Positions 1-10,346 of a stretch of DNA of 64,000 nucleotides are shown in pieces. Numbering within the stretch: the stretch's first letter is position 1; each line of letters starts with the position of its first letter. This stretch comes from Zygnema cylindricum (taxonomy: Eukaryota > Streptophyta > Zygnematophyceae > Zygnematales > Zygnemataceae). Made by a program: the position numbers and the translations under genes. The notes beneath the pieces are model-generated. The model had not been told where the DNA came from. It worked only from the letters and a program-made list of their open reading frames with translations, and did not search any database. The DNA lies in the NCBI GenBank assembly GCA_037447655.1, contig JBBHKE010000822.1, positions 38,677 to 102,676 of the forward strand, written 5' to 3'.

Positions 1-81
1 TTTGTACAATATATTAAACCGTGTTATCGTTTAAGACGTGGTGGTTCGTAATTATATTTGTATTGATAGGTGGTGATTTAA
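1..81. other. Flanking sequence, no feature
   Basis: Short AT-rich stretch before the first terminal-inverted-repeat element. No reading frame or motif is recognised. It ends in TAA (79-81), which serves as the left target duplication of the family A element starting at 82. Confidence 0.4.
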
Positions 82-88
82 GGGTGTG

Positions 89-93
89 TTCCC
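89..93. repeat. Left target-site duplication TTCCC of the Ty1-copia element
   Basis: TTCCC immediately left of the LTR is repeated exactly at 5824-5828 on the right. Joining the flanks gives GGGTGTGTTCCCATG, the family A terminus, so the empty site is supported independently by other copies in the window. Confidence 0.85.
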
Positions 94-1144
94 TGCAATT
101 GGCCCTCAGAGTAGGCAGCTCACTAGAAGCCCCTAGGATAACCCTGACACCTTTGAGTTTCCATAAGAATAAATGCCACCCTGACAGATAAAAAATCTGA
201 CCAACTTCACCCTATGAAGACAAGACTCCGTTGAGTCGATAGCAAAAAGAATCTCTCAATTTGCTACTGTGAGCAGTAAGTTAGGAAGGGTCAAAGTTGA
301 CCTTTTGTTAAGGAGCTCTATGGGAGAGAAGGGTCTACCTACCAAATTTTCTAAGTCCTAAATCCCTCTCTAAACCCTATACTACAAGAGTACGGCACCA
401 ATCAGATTAATGTGTCGTACAAAAAAGTACAGGTGTCGATGTACTTTGTGTACGGCCATCGTAGGGCATGGCCAAAATGTCCACACCTGCCATATCCGGA
501 TTTGCTCCCATATTCTCCGAAGATGCCGCAAGCCAATGTGATCGTGCCACGAGTCAATTGACATGGCGATGACCGAAAAACGCCAAAGCGCCCATTCCAC
601 GATCTCGGCATTTATCCCGGCCGTTCGATCAAGATCGACTTTCAATTCTAGCCGTTGAAAATAGATGCGTGATATTTGTTTCGCGGTCGAAACAAATGCG
701 CGGCATTAACTTCATGGAGTACCGTACACCGTACGTTTACAAAAACTGTATCTATGTCGAAGAATTGTTCTCGCCGTTAAATGAAATCGTCTATGTATAC
801 ATTTATAAATATGTATGAAACCCTATGTACTTCAACATTGATCCTACAATATCAGGATAAAGCAACCAGCTACTGCTAAACTTGAAGGACTTGACAGACA
901 GCAGGTACCAAGATCAAATCCTGGGTCCGTCAAGTCCCTTTTGGTAAACATACCAAACTACTATCTGTCTCTCTCTTGACAGCATGGGCAGCCATGGCTC
1001 TACCTTCCTCTCCAACCTACAGTGACTGTGACAAGTGTGGGAGTTGGAGAGAGGAGTTAGAGGCAGACTGCCTCTGCTTTTTCTGATCTCTTTCTTCACA
1101 TATCGTAAACCTAGAAAATACAAATGAAACCTCTAGTTTCTACA
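94..1144 (-). repeat. 3' LTR of the Ty1-copia element
   Basis: About 1.05 kb, aligning along its whole length with 4652-5823. Shared landmarks include CTCAGAGTAGGCA(G/C)CTCACTAGAAG near the left end and CCTCTAGTTTCTACA at the right end. On the element strand it starts TGTAGAAACTAGAGG and ends CCAATTGCA. Numerous substitutions relative to the other LTR indicate an old insertion. Confidence 0.88.
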
Positions 1145-1156
1145 CTCCCCTTACTT
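1145..1156 (-). other. Polypurine tract of the Ty1-copia element
   Basis: On the minus strand the 12 bases before the 3' LTR read AAGTAAGGGGAG, directly abutting the LTR start TGTAGAAAC. This is the position and composition expected for the plus-strand primer of an LTR element. Confidence 0.7.
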
Positions 1157-1173
1157 TCTAGTCACTGTTCAAT

Positions 1174-1860
1174 TTAAGACAACACTTCCCCCTGCAAAAA
1201 ATTACCCAAAATGTATTTTGCCTCCCCCATATCCTTCATCTCAAATCTTCGCTTAAGATCCATTTTCAGTTTATTAAGTTTGTCCATTGATTTACTTAAA
1301 ACAAGCACATCATCAACATAAATTGCAATAAAAATAACACCTTCCTCATCTTCAAAAACATAGATTGAGTGATCTAAGCTGATCGGGATATATCCCTGAC
1401 AAGTAAGAAACTCATCAAGCTTCTTATTCCACTCTCGGGGCGCCTGTTTCAAACCATAAAGAGATTTAATTAGCCAGCATACCTTACTTTCCTCTCTTTG
1501 CTCCACAAATCTTTTGCGTTGTCGCATGAAGATCTCCTCTTCCAATTCTCCATGCAAAAAGGTTGTCTTGATGTCCATCTAGTGCACTTCCATGTCTTCC
1601 GCTGCTCCTAAACGGAAAAGAATGCAGAGGGTGGAAATCTGACTACAGGGGCAAAGGTTTCCTCGTAGTCAATTGTAGCGCTCAATGGTGTTATCTGGGT
1701 TCAAATTTAATTTGAACGCCCACTTTCAACCGATTGGTTTTCGGTTAGGTGGACAATGCACTAGCTCCCAAGTATCGGCTGCCATAATTGAGGCCATCTC
1801 CTCATTGATGGTTGTCTTCCACCAATTTTTTTGTAGACAGTTCATCGCCTCTCCATAAGT
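1174..1860 (-). pseudogene. Ty1-copia reverse transcriptase remnant
   Basis: The minus-strand frame ending at 1174 carries copia RT signatures in order: MDIKTTFLHGEL, SLYGLKQAPREWNKKLD and the catalytic IYVDDVLVLS, then KDMGEAKYILG. Upstream (about 1580-1860) lies the start of the domain (NEEMASIMAADTWELV, KWAFKLNLNPDNTIERY, EETFAPVV). There are in-frame stops, and a deletion joins ERY directly to NYEETFAPV, removing the KARLVAKGF-type strand. After the YILG motif the frame ends and no RNase H domain follows before the polypurine tract. The polymerase is therefore inactive as encoded. Confidence 0.9.
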
Positions 1861-2404
1861 CTAAGGTTCATCTGGATGGGATAGATTTGTTACCTTGTTA
1901 TTAACCTGTTTTTCATGTAACCTTTTGCTACTTCTCCTGCCTTCCTGAAAATTTGTTGCCAGAATAGATGGTTCCCGTGGGTTCTTTCGAACAATCGCCG
2001 CTTCTCCCCTGTCCCTTGAATCCGGATCAATTTCCACCACGTCTTCCGCTTCGAGTAGAGTTGTCACTGGAGTTTCTGCAGCCGAGTCCTTCTTGGTCTG
2101 ATTTGTACCTGCAAAAATGTTATCTTCTCTAAAAAATGGATAGTTAGGAAGCTCAAAGTCAACTGAATTTTCTGACTCAATCTGATTTTTACTGACTTTG
2201 TATACTTGAAGGGATGCACAAACTTTCTTTCATCCATAACTACTAGGTGCTTTACTAAGATTATATCTTCCTTTTTTTGATCATAAACTCTGTATCCATT
2301 TACATCCTCATCATTTCCAAATAAGTACCCTGGATTTCCTTTAGGATCTAGTTTTCAATTTAACCGATGTGTATCTAGACTAATCACTTGACTTTCGAAA
2401 ACCT

Positions 2405-2959
2405 TTAAGTGAGATATGTTTGTTTTTGACCGGTCCATCTCTCATAGGGTGTTTGGCCTTTTACCGCCGAAGTAAGAACTCTATTTTTGTGGTAATTAGC
2501 ATAGTTCATTGCTTTGGCCCAAAACATTTTTCCAATCTTCTTATATGACAACATACTTTTAGCACTATCACTTAGTGTCCTATTTAATCTTTCAGCTACC
2601 CCATTCTGTTCTGGGTTTTCTGGAACTCTCTTTTGGTGTTGGACTCCGTCTTCCCTCAAAAAAAGCTGAAATTGGTTAGAGGTATATTCTCCACCATTGT
2701 CACTCCTTACTCTTTTGATTGGGATTTCATGAAGTTTTTCACTCCATGCTTTATATTGTCTAAAACATTCCTGAGCCTCTGACTTATTTTTCAGAAAATA
2801 CACCCTAAAATATCGAGACCAATCATCGGTGGTAGTCATCATAAATCTCTTCCCCCCATTTGAGGGCACTTTGGCCGGTCCCCAAATATGTGTGTGTACC
2901 AAATCTATAATATTTTCTCCCTTATAGGTTGCAGTTTTTGGAAAGGGTAATCTGTGTGC
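2405..2959 (-). pseudogene. Ty1-copia integrase core remnant
   Basis: The minus-strand frame shows the retroviral-type integrase core with all three acidic residues: D in TTDDWSRYFRVYFLK, D in VRSDNGGEYTSNQF and E in EQNGVAERLNRTL, followed by the copia-typical KGQTPYERWTG. The HHCC zinc-binding part just upstream is interrupted by two in-frame stops (positions 2966-2968 and 2960-2962), which separate GCP from AHRLPFPK. The catalytic core is thus well preserved but disconnected from the rest of pol. Confidence 0.9.
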
Positions 2960-2965
2960 TTAACG

Positions 2966-3508
2966 TTAAGGACATCCACTAGAATCACTTAGATTCTCAC
3001 TCTCACCAAACTGAATCCCTTCTACTACTCCCATCTTTTTCATCTCTCTTAACTTATCTAGATTCACATGCCCAAGCCTCTTATGCCACAACATTATATC
3101 ATGAACACCACAATAATAAAGTTTCTTCTTTTCATTGCTTAAAATCAGCCTAAACATCCCTTGGCTACCATTTTCAGTATTGAAATAAACTTCCTCCTCA
3201 AAACTAGTAGTAAAGGCTCCTTTCCTAGTGCTAGTATCAAAACCCTTATTATCTAATACAAATGTAGAGATGAGGTTTTTTTTCAACTCCGGAATAAACA
3301 ATACATGAGAGAATGTAACTATGGATGTCTTTCCTTCTACTAGCAATTTCAGAACTATCGATCCTACAAGAGTAGAAGTGATTATCCTCCCATCCCCGTA
3401 CTTTATCTCTACGGTGGGAATCTTTCTTATCTTAGTGAACACGTGTTTATCCTTACATATGTGCATGGAGGCACCTGAATCTACAATCCAGTCTGCTTCA
3501 CCTTTCAA
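2966..3508 (-). pseudogene. Ty1-copia protease and GAG-pre-integrase remnant
   Basis: The minus-strand frame of about 180 residues begins with the aspartic protease active site WIVDSGASMHIC. It contains a typical copia protease body and ends in the GAG-pre-integrase motif MLWHKRLGHVNLDKL. The frame starts after a stop (3509-3511) and ends at a stop (2966-2968), both inside what should be one continuous polyprotein. Confidence 0.9.
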
Positions 3509-3689
3509 TCACCCGAAAGCACATTTCTGTTTTCGTGGAATTTCGACCTCGTTTTTCACCTCCAACTCCTCATCCAATAGGAGCACATCGTCCTCGTCCT
3601 CGGATTCCACCTCATGTACCTCTGTCACGAGGGCCTTTTTCTTTCCTCTCGGGGGTCCACCGGTCTACCCCTCCTTTAGCGGAAGCTCG

Positions 3690-4640
3690 GTTAGCGTGGT
3701 ACACTCTGCCATATATTGTCCTAGTTTCTTGCAAAAATGACACAACCCCTTTGAGACCCTCGGTCTTGATTCATCACACTGAGTTTTCTATCCTCCTCTT
3801 CCATAGTTTCCAACTGATTTCAGGGATCCTTGTTCCTCCAATCAGTTCCTGTTGCCAAAGCTTGTCCACTCTTCCCTTCCAATCATATCTCAATTGTATT
3901 CTCTCAAACGAGAATCGACCATACAAGAGAATTCTAGATCCACCTGGAATCCAGCTAATCTTGCACACGGTTGACTATGTTTTCATAGTTATCGGGTAAC
4001 TTCATGAGCAAGTAGTTCACCTTCATCTTTTTTAGTTTCTACCTGACCAGCACTCTCTAGTTCCATAAAAAGTGTTGCAAGCTCAATACAAAAGTCTAAC
4101 ATTTTCCCTCCTTTGTATGCATATGCATCTTTCTTTTGATCAGCCAATTGCTGCTGCTGAATAGTGCCACTCTGGTATATCTCTATGAGGGCAATCCACA
4201 GATCGGATGCCTTTTCCACCTGCAAATAAGAAGATGCAAGTCCTTGAGTAAGATGGCGGAGAATGAAGTGTCTTGCCGCCATATTGTTGTAGTCCCAAGT
4301 ATCAAGATCATTCTCCTTGTTTCTCGAATATAGGTGACGTGAACGCTAAACCGGTTGCGATAGGTGTTGCTATCGGTGTAACAATTTCCTTATCTTTTCC
4401 TTTGTCCATCAAAATGCTCTCCCCATCCTCTGAATCCTCCAGTGGAGCTGGACCTGCTTTTCTCGTAAACTTGCTTTCCCTAAACCCTGGAGGGATGACT
4501 AAACTAGATGGACACCTCACTCGTCCACTTACTATCCCCCAAAACCTCTTTTCACATAGAGCCCCTGTCATAATACTTTCCCAATATATCAAGCATGTTC
4601 CATTAAATATGGGTACCCTAGAGGGTGGCCCATAACCTGC
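3690..4640 (-). pseudogene. Ty1-copia gag remnant with altered zinc knuckle
   Basis: The N-terminal copia gag pattern (VPIFNGTCLIYWESIM, followed by RFWGIVSGRV) lies near 4616-4510 in one frame. The gag core (SDLWIALIEIYQSG and a following helix) lies in another frame at 4282-3989. A zinc knuckle appears at about 3740-3695 as CHFCKKLGQYMAEC. The spacing is CX2CX4-X-X4C, but the histidine ligand is glutamine (CAA codon). At least two frameshifts separate these pieces. Confidence 0.82.
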
Positions 4641-4651
4641 TACTCTGATAC

Positions 4652-5823
4652 CTCCATTGGCCCTCAGAGTAGGCACCTCACTAGAAGCTCCTAGGATAAC
4701 TGTGACCCCTTTGAGTTTCAACAAGAATAACTGCCACCCTGACAGATAAAAACTCTGACCAAATTTACCCCTGTGAAGACAAGACTCCCGTGAGTCGATA
4801 TCAAAAAGAATCTCTGAATTTGATCCCCTGAGCGGTAAGTTATAAGGGTCAAAGTTGACCTTTTGTTTAGGAGCTCTCTGGGAGAGAGGGGTCTACCTAC
4901 CAAATTTACTAAGTCCTAAATCCCTCTCTAAATCCTATACTACAAGAGTGCAGCACCAATCAGATTAATGTGTCGCATAAAAAGTACAGGTGTCGATGTA
5001 CTTTCTGGACGGCCATCGTACAGCATGGCCAAAATGTCAACACCTGCCATATCTGGATTTGCCCGCGTATTCTCCAAAGATGCTGCAAGCAAATGTGATT
5101 GTGCCACGTGTCAATTGACGTGGTGATGACCGAAAAACGCCAATGCGCCCATTCCGCAATCTCGCCATTTATCTCAGCCGTTCGATCAAGATCGGCTTTT
5201 AATTATAGCTGTTGAAAATAGATGAGTGGTATTTGTTTCGCCGTCAAAACAAATGTGCGGCATTAGTTTCGTGGAGTACCGTACACCGTATGTTTACAAA
5301 AAGTGTATATATATCAAAAGACTGTTCGCGCTGTTAAATGAAATCGTCTACGTATACATTTATAAATTTGTATGAAACCCTATGTTCTTCTACACTGATA
5401 CTAGACTAACGGGATAAAGCTACCTGCTACTGCTTGACTTGACGGACGGCAGGTACCAAGATTAAATCTTAGGTCTGTCAAGTCCCTTTTGGTAAACTTA
5501 CCAAACTACTACCGGGATAAAGCTACCGGCTACTGCTTGACATGATGGACGGCAGGTACCAAGAGGACTTGATGGACGGCAGGTACCAAGATCAAATCGT
5601 GGGTCTGTCAAGTCCCTTTTGATAAACCTACCAAACTACTACTCGTCTCTCTCTGAACAGCATGGGCAGCAATGGCTCTAGCTTCCTCTCCAACCTACAA
5701 TGATTGCGACAAGTGTGGGAGTTGGAGAGAGGAGTTAGAGGCAAACTATCTCTGCTTTTTCTGATCTCTATCTTTACATGTTTTAAACATAGAAATTACA
5801 AAATAAAACCTCTAGTTTCTACA
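4652..5823 (-). repeat. 5' LTR of the Ty1-copia element
   Basis: About 1.17 kb. It is longer than the other LTR because a segment around 5400-5640 (GGGATAAAGCTACC, then GGACGGCAGGTACCAAGA) is present in extra partial copies. The element-strand start is TGTAGAAACTAGAGG and the right target duplication TTCCC (5824-5828) follows. The internal side borders the tRNA-Met primer-binding site. Confidence 0.88.
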
Positions 5824-6334
5824 TTCCCATGCAATTCTACCTTAACGAATTTACTGTATTATAGCGAAGATTATATATACACAATTTTCAAGTTTCACAA
5901 TGCGTGAAAATGAAATCATTATTTACCTTTTTAACGATTGTATGTCGACAATGTTGTGACAATTGTAAACATGTATAATTTGTGTGGTGGCACGTTATAA
6001 GTTCCAAATGCTTGTGACGCCATATGCTTAGCGTGACCTTGTAGACGTAAAACCTTCGAGTTTGTGTTGTTCATGGAGGAAAAACATGTCTTTGCCATTT
6101 TTTCTCTTATTCAGTCGTCGTGAAATGGCATAGGAATCTTAAGACTCATGGAAAACAAAGTCTGTACTGAACGCACACTGATAAAACAAAACAAATCATG
6201 ACAAAATTTACCAAATCATGTAATTTTCCTTGTCATTTGAAATTGTTTGATAATTTGGAAAACTAAAAACTCGTGCAAATCCGATTTCCTTATTTGTGGA
6301 GCGATGACGCTTCAATTTAAAAAAATGTGTTTTA

Positions 6335-7033
6335 GGGTGAATTCTTTTAGGGCGGAAATGAGATTGTTTACTGAAGCTCGTATTGTTTCCTATAGTGTCT
6401 TACCAATATTTTTCTCTTGTCAAAATAAAAATGTTACTAAATGACTAATTTGATACTCCAAGGTTATGGGCGTTAACCTTAACTGTTGGATGCAGAATCA
6501 GATTAGCCATTGGTCAAACCTTTTAGTTTGCAACAAATGACCTGAAGGAGGTCAATTTTAAGAGCCTGTACGTATACCATTGTGCCGTGCTTAAAAGTGA
6601 AAATACATCCATGATAAACGCTCGATCAGGTGGCTACAAGTCGCATAAGACATGTGCCGTCTGCCAAGGTCGATGCCAGGCCACCGAAAGGCGCGAGAAA
6701 ATCTTTGACGGAGGATATTCTTTCACGCAGGTGTTGCCATCCACTAACCATTCTGACATTTTCATACGCTTGTACAACTCTTAGTCGGCTCTTTCAAATT
6801 TTATTAAATACCTCGAAGAAGTCACTTTTTAACTCCACTAGTCCAAATATTGCGTTCACACTTTGTGTTGTCAAAAATTCTTTTAAGATTTGCGAAAAGG
6901 TAAGATTATCCTACGTGGTACTAACCAAAATGTGCTACGCAAACAAAAATTTGGTTTACCCTACACAATGGAACAAATGTTTTTAGTAAATGTGTTTTTA
7001 AGTTTACTAAGACTGCGTTATGGAACTAAGGCC
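6335..7033 (+). mobile_element. Family B TIR element nested in family A
   Basis: The left end GGGTGAATTCTTTTAGGGCG (6335) matches the family B terminus (GGGTGAACTTCCATTAGRCG in better copies), and the following GAAATGAGATTGTTTACTG matches family B interior. The right end ...TATGGAACTAAGGCC stops at 7033. TTA flanks both sides (6332-6334 and 7034-7036). Outside the duplications, the surrounding family A sequence is collinear with the uninterrupted copy at 57419-58192 (TGTTTTAAAGATAAGG there). Short frames inside have no recognised function. Confidence 0.72.
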
Positions 7034-7449
7034 TTAGGGTAACGTTTGGAGGTGACGTTCATTCACGTGGTCTCGGGTCTAAATACACAATTGGACAATA
7101 TGTTATACATTTGAAGTTCTACGGTTGACACAAATTATGCTTTCACTTTTTTCATTTTATTCGTACTGGTTATCGCTTAGGCTATACGGCGGCAAGTTTT
7201 GAGGAAAGCGACAAAAAAACCCTTACTTTGCCAAATGAAGACACACTCTAAGTCGTACTATTCTGAAGTACTTTTCAACGCTCGTTTTGCGCGCCACGTG
7301 TAATTGGTTAATATGTCCTTACGTACTTATTGATTCTTTTAGAGGTTGTCACTTTGCAATGGAAAATCCAGCATTTGCATTTTTTGAGGATATTTCGGCT
7401 TGAGGAGCACGATTTGATTACAGGTCCACTTGAAATTCTATGTTAAGTA

Positions 7450-7648
7450 CATCACTTATCATTATTAGTGTTAATAACACTAATTTGGTCTAGGTTTTTT
7501 TTGACCAAAAATCACAAAATAGAGTTAACATCATTATTTAAGGACGTGGAGTACAATTTGCTACGTCTCTTTGCATTAATATAGTATTGTTAATACTTAT
7601 TTCGCATTAACACTATTTAATTTTTAGCGTTAATAACGATGAGCGATG
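7450..7648. mobile_element. Family C MITE, 199 bp, TA target duplication
   Basis: Terminal inverted repeats CATCACTTATCATTATTAGTG and its approximate complement (AATAACGATGAGCGATG), flanked by TA on both sides (7448-7449 and 7649-7650). The interior (TTTTGACCAAAAATCACAAAATAG, then GGACGTGGAGTAC) is shared with the 199-bp copies at 36869-37067 and 60606-60804. TA duplications suggest Tc1/mariner-type mobilisation. It has no coding capacity. Confidence 0.75.
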
Positions 7649-8328
7649 TAGTGTTGTGTGTCCACTAAAACAATTTAGTGATAAATTCGACAGTCGATAT
7701 ATTGATTATCGAACGGTGTCACAACAAGTACCTGAATCCGTTCCTGATCCAAACTTGACATGCCTCGACAGATCATGAAAAGATTCGGGTGCCAACTTTT
7801 GGGGTCCGGGAGAATTCAGCCGAGTGATTAAAAAAAAAATAATCAGGACTAGGTAAGAAAATATCTAAAACAAATGAATGCTTTGTAGGTAAATACCATT
7901 GTTGTACTATGTTGTAGTGTCCATACTATCCAACTTTATATACTTTGAGATCCGAACGATTGCCAAATTTTGCGAGCTCGCCGAATTCGGCGGGTTATTC
8001 AAAAACAAAAAAAATATTGTACGGCTAGGTAAGCTCTAAGAAAAAAACGTTGCATTTGGATTGCTAAAATTTTGACTTTTGTGACCCCTGATGGTTAGAG
8101 AGCTCGATATATCCCTCCGAGATCAGCAAAAACTATCGCCATATATTTGAAGGAGATGGGTGTCCTCACATATCTAGTACGGAAATATTGTACGGTAAAT
8201 ATTACAAATAATCACACCCATTTTCCCCCGCCACGCGGCAAGTCGCTTCTGAAATGTTATTTGAAAGCCAACGCCGCTTCTATTTATAATTGTTACGGCC
8301 ACGAAGTATTTTTTGTGTGAACACATTA
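7649..8328. other. Non-coding interval with two diverged repeat copies
   Basis: AT-rich, with no credible gene. A motif around 7810-7857 (GAATTCAGCCGAGTGATT, then an A-run, then ACTAGGTAAG) recurs diverged at 7980-8033 (GAATTCGGCGGGTTATT, A-rich, GCTAGGTAAG), about 170 bp apart. Confidence 0.4.
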
Positions 8329-9060
8329 GGGTGTATTCCCATGTAACCGTCACTTAGTTTTATTACTTTGTTTTTTAGTGAAGATTCTCCGTACTAATTT
8401 TCCGAGTGAACATATGTTCAAAAACGAAATTGTTACTTTAAAATGTGACGGTTTTAGACGTGGGCACAATTTGTGACCGTTGCAAACAATTACAAAACTA
8501 GCGACAATTTTTGAAGTTTACGAAGTAGCGACAGTTGTTGACATCTAGTTTTTTGTGACGTTGTAGATACTTAGGGTTTTACAATGTTTGAAGTCATGCT
8601 CACTTGGGATAATGTCGACGTCATTGATTTAAGAACATTCAACCATGGCTTCGTGATTTCGGTTTTTCAACCTTTCTCACTCGCTTGCCATCAAAATATC
8701 CCCAAATTTATTCAAAAGTATCAATTTCCATAGCTCTTTTATTGCATACCGATATTGTCGTGTTTTACTCCAAAAAGTGAGAAATAAATTAGATCGTGTG
8801 AGAGGGAGAGAAGGGAAGGCGTCTTCACGGACTTCGCTATGCGAAATGGCATCCGTTTCTCGAGACCCCTCCGAGGCCCCTGTATGGAAAATGTACATAC
8901 ATGCTGCATTTTTGTTTTGTGTACTCGCGCTTTATAATAATGTTTTGAAATTTTACAACACGCGCAAACACATAATCCTATTCGTTATTCAACCATTACT
9001 TTGAATAAAAAAAACTAGCAAGTCGTTTTTAGGTAAAGTTTGAAGATAGGAATGTGTATC
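8329..9060 (+). mobile_element. Family A TIR element, right end uncertain
   Basis: The left end GGGTGTATTCCCATGTAACC follows TTA (8326-8328). The interior is collinear with the reverse complement of 58396-59355: ACTTCGCTATGCGAAATGGC, GGCCCCTGTATGG and CTCGCTTGCCATCAAAAT all have counterparts there. The right terminus may be near 9057 (GGAATGTGTATC before TAA) but is degraded. Confidence 0.55.
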
Positions 9061-9617
9061 TAAATTAGTGTCAGGTGTTTAATTTAGCATTAATTATTGT
9101 TGGCGTTAGGCCTTTGAACCCAAAATAGAGTTAACAACACTAATTATTTTTTTACACAAATTAGATCTTAGCTTTAATACCAATACATCGTGTATATTAA
9201 ACCCTTTTATTTTGAAATTTTTCGTATATTTTATACATTTTATTGAACACTAAAAGTACACTCATTTTAAAAAAGGTTAAAAAACTCAAAAAAAAAAAAA
9301 CGTGAAAAAATCAAAATTCCAAATAATAAGACATCTATGTTATTAACAATAATGGCGAACATAAAATCGACGCGTATTTAATGGCTCGAAACATCGTCAG
9401 AATCGGCGAACATCCGAATCTCCACAATTTTGTCCAACAAGTACCAAACGTACGAAATAGCTCAGCCATACACAATAAATCCAATTCAAAACTTAATCGT
9501 GTACACAAAACGAAACATACACGTGGCAAAGTACAAACGAAACAACATACGCGACGTGACGCGCGACTATGAAAATGAAGCAACATGACTATGTTGACAT
9601 TTGACTTTGACATTGAG
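9061..9617. other. AT-rich interval with no recognised gene
   Basis: Contains fragments resembling family C interior (GTTAACAACACTAATT) and an A-rich run near 9288. Overlapping short frames at 9335-9613 on both strands show no domain and are probably chance. Confidence 0.35.
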
Positions 9618-10342
9618 GGTGAACTTCCATTAGACGAAAAGTGAGGTTGTTTACAAAATTTCAGACTTATTCATACAACGCCATACCTCTTATTTTGTTT
9701 TTATCAGGAAACAACATTACAACGAATCTTGTCAATGTTCTCCAAAGGTCTGGGAGTTAACAATGACCGTCGGATATTTTTTCGCGAAGCATTCGCTTGG
9801 AAAGTTTCTGTAAATGGTGATGTACCTCGTCGAGGTACATCACCATTTACAAAAAAAATTGAGCTGCGACACGTTGGATAATGTACATAAGTGTCACAAT
9901 GGCAGGCAACAAAAATAAAAAAAAACCGCACACGATATACGCATTCAAAAATCCAACAAAAAATACAAACTAAATCTCATAACGCACTTTTGTCACGCTA
10001 TTTTTGTAAGCGCACATTCGTAACACTATTTCTAGCAACGCTCATTCGTCACGCGGAAAAATAGAAACCCTAAAAAAATCAGGTGGTATTTGACACGACG
10101 ACTGCAAAGAGTACAAAAGTTGTGTTGAACAAGGACGTGGTAAACACGTACAGGGTACGCAAATGAAGATTTTTGGTCGGAGTAAAATCATAGACGATTT
10201 TCAATATGCTATCTTAACTCACGTGGTACCACTAAATTATGAACACGTGGATTACAAACGCTCCACAATAGAACATTGTTCAAATTGAAGCATCCTGTAA
10301 TGCCGTGGGTACAATTACACAATGTCTTGATGGAACTTCAAA
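9618..10342 (+). mobile_element. Family B TIR element with 41-bp perfect palindrome
   Basis: The left end is GGGTGAACTTCCATTAGACG (9618), continuing GAAAAGTGAGGTTGTTTAC as in other family B copies. An eroded right end lies near 10330-10342 (TTGATGGAACTTC). The interior carries a perfect palindrome at 9810-9850 with 20-base arms and a single-base centre. The 3.5-kb duplicated segment starts inside this element at 9744. Confidence 0.68.
9810..9850. repeat. 41-bp perfect palindrome (hairpin) in a family B element
   Basis: Left arm GTAAATGGTGATGTACCTCG, one-base centre T, then its exact reverse complement. Repeated at 14633-14673 in the duplicated copy. The neighbouring element has a related hairpin at 10540-10579, with 16-bp arms and an 8-base loop. 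Confidence 0.95.
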
Positions 10343-10346
10343 TTAA

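Larger units (their letters stand above)
94..5823 (-). mobile_element. Decayed Ty1-copia LTR retrotransposon
   Basis: Two direct LTRs (94-1144 and about 4652-5823) flank a 3.5-kb internal region read on the minus strand in the order gag, protease, integrase, reverse transcriptase, which is the Ty1-copia order. The LTRs are bounded by TG...CA, with 5-bp duplications TTCCC on both sides. A primer-binding site complementary to initiator tRNA-Met (core GGTATCAGAG) sits against the 5' LTR at about 4636-4651. A polypurine tract (AAGTAAGGGGAG) lies against the 3' LTR at 1145-1156. Frames are broken by stops and shifts. The RNase H domain, which should follow RT, is missing because the RT frame ends at 1174, almost on the LTR. 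The element cannot be autonomous. It sits in the left TIR of a family A element. Confidence 0.93.
82..7248. mobile_element. Family A TIR element (PIF/Harbinger-like), interrupted by two later insertions
   Basis: The left end GGGTGTGTTCCC (82-93) matches the family A terminus seen intact at 8329, 57419 and 61020. The sequence resumes at 5829 after the retrotransposon, and the interior resembles the 774-bp copy at 57419-58192. The right end is near ...GAAGACACACTC at 7248. TAA flanks both sides (79-81 and 7249-7251). Removing the Ty1-copia insertion with its duplication and the family B element at 6335-7033 leaves about 730 bp, close to the 774-bp relative. No transposase frame is visible, so it is a non-autonomous (MITE-like) element. 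Three-base TAA/TTA duplications are typical of PIF/Harbinger (established). Assignment to that superfamily is inference. Confidence 0.75.

Noticed and set aside
100-5835. Alternative Ty1-copia boundaries with TGCAAT as the target duplication (94-99 and 5830-5835)
   Set aside because: TTCCC is the standard 5-bp size, leaves the primer site and polypurine tract directly against the LTRs, and restores the family A terminus. TGCAAT would not do so.
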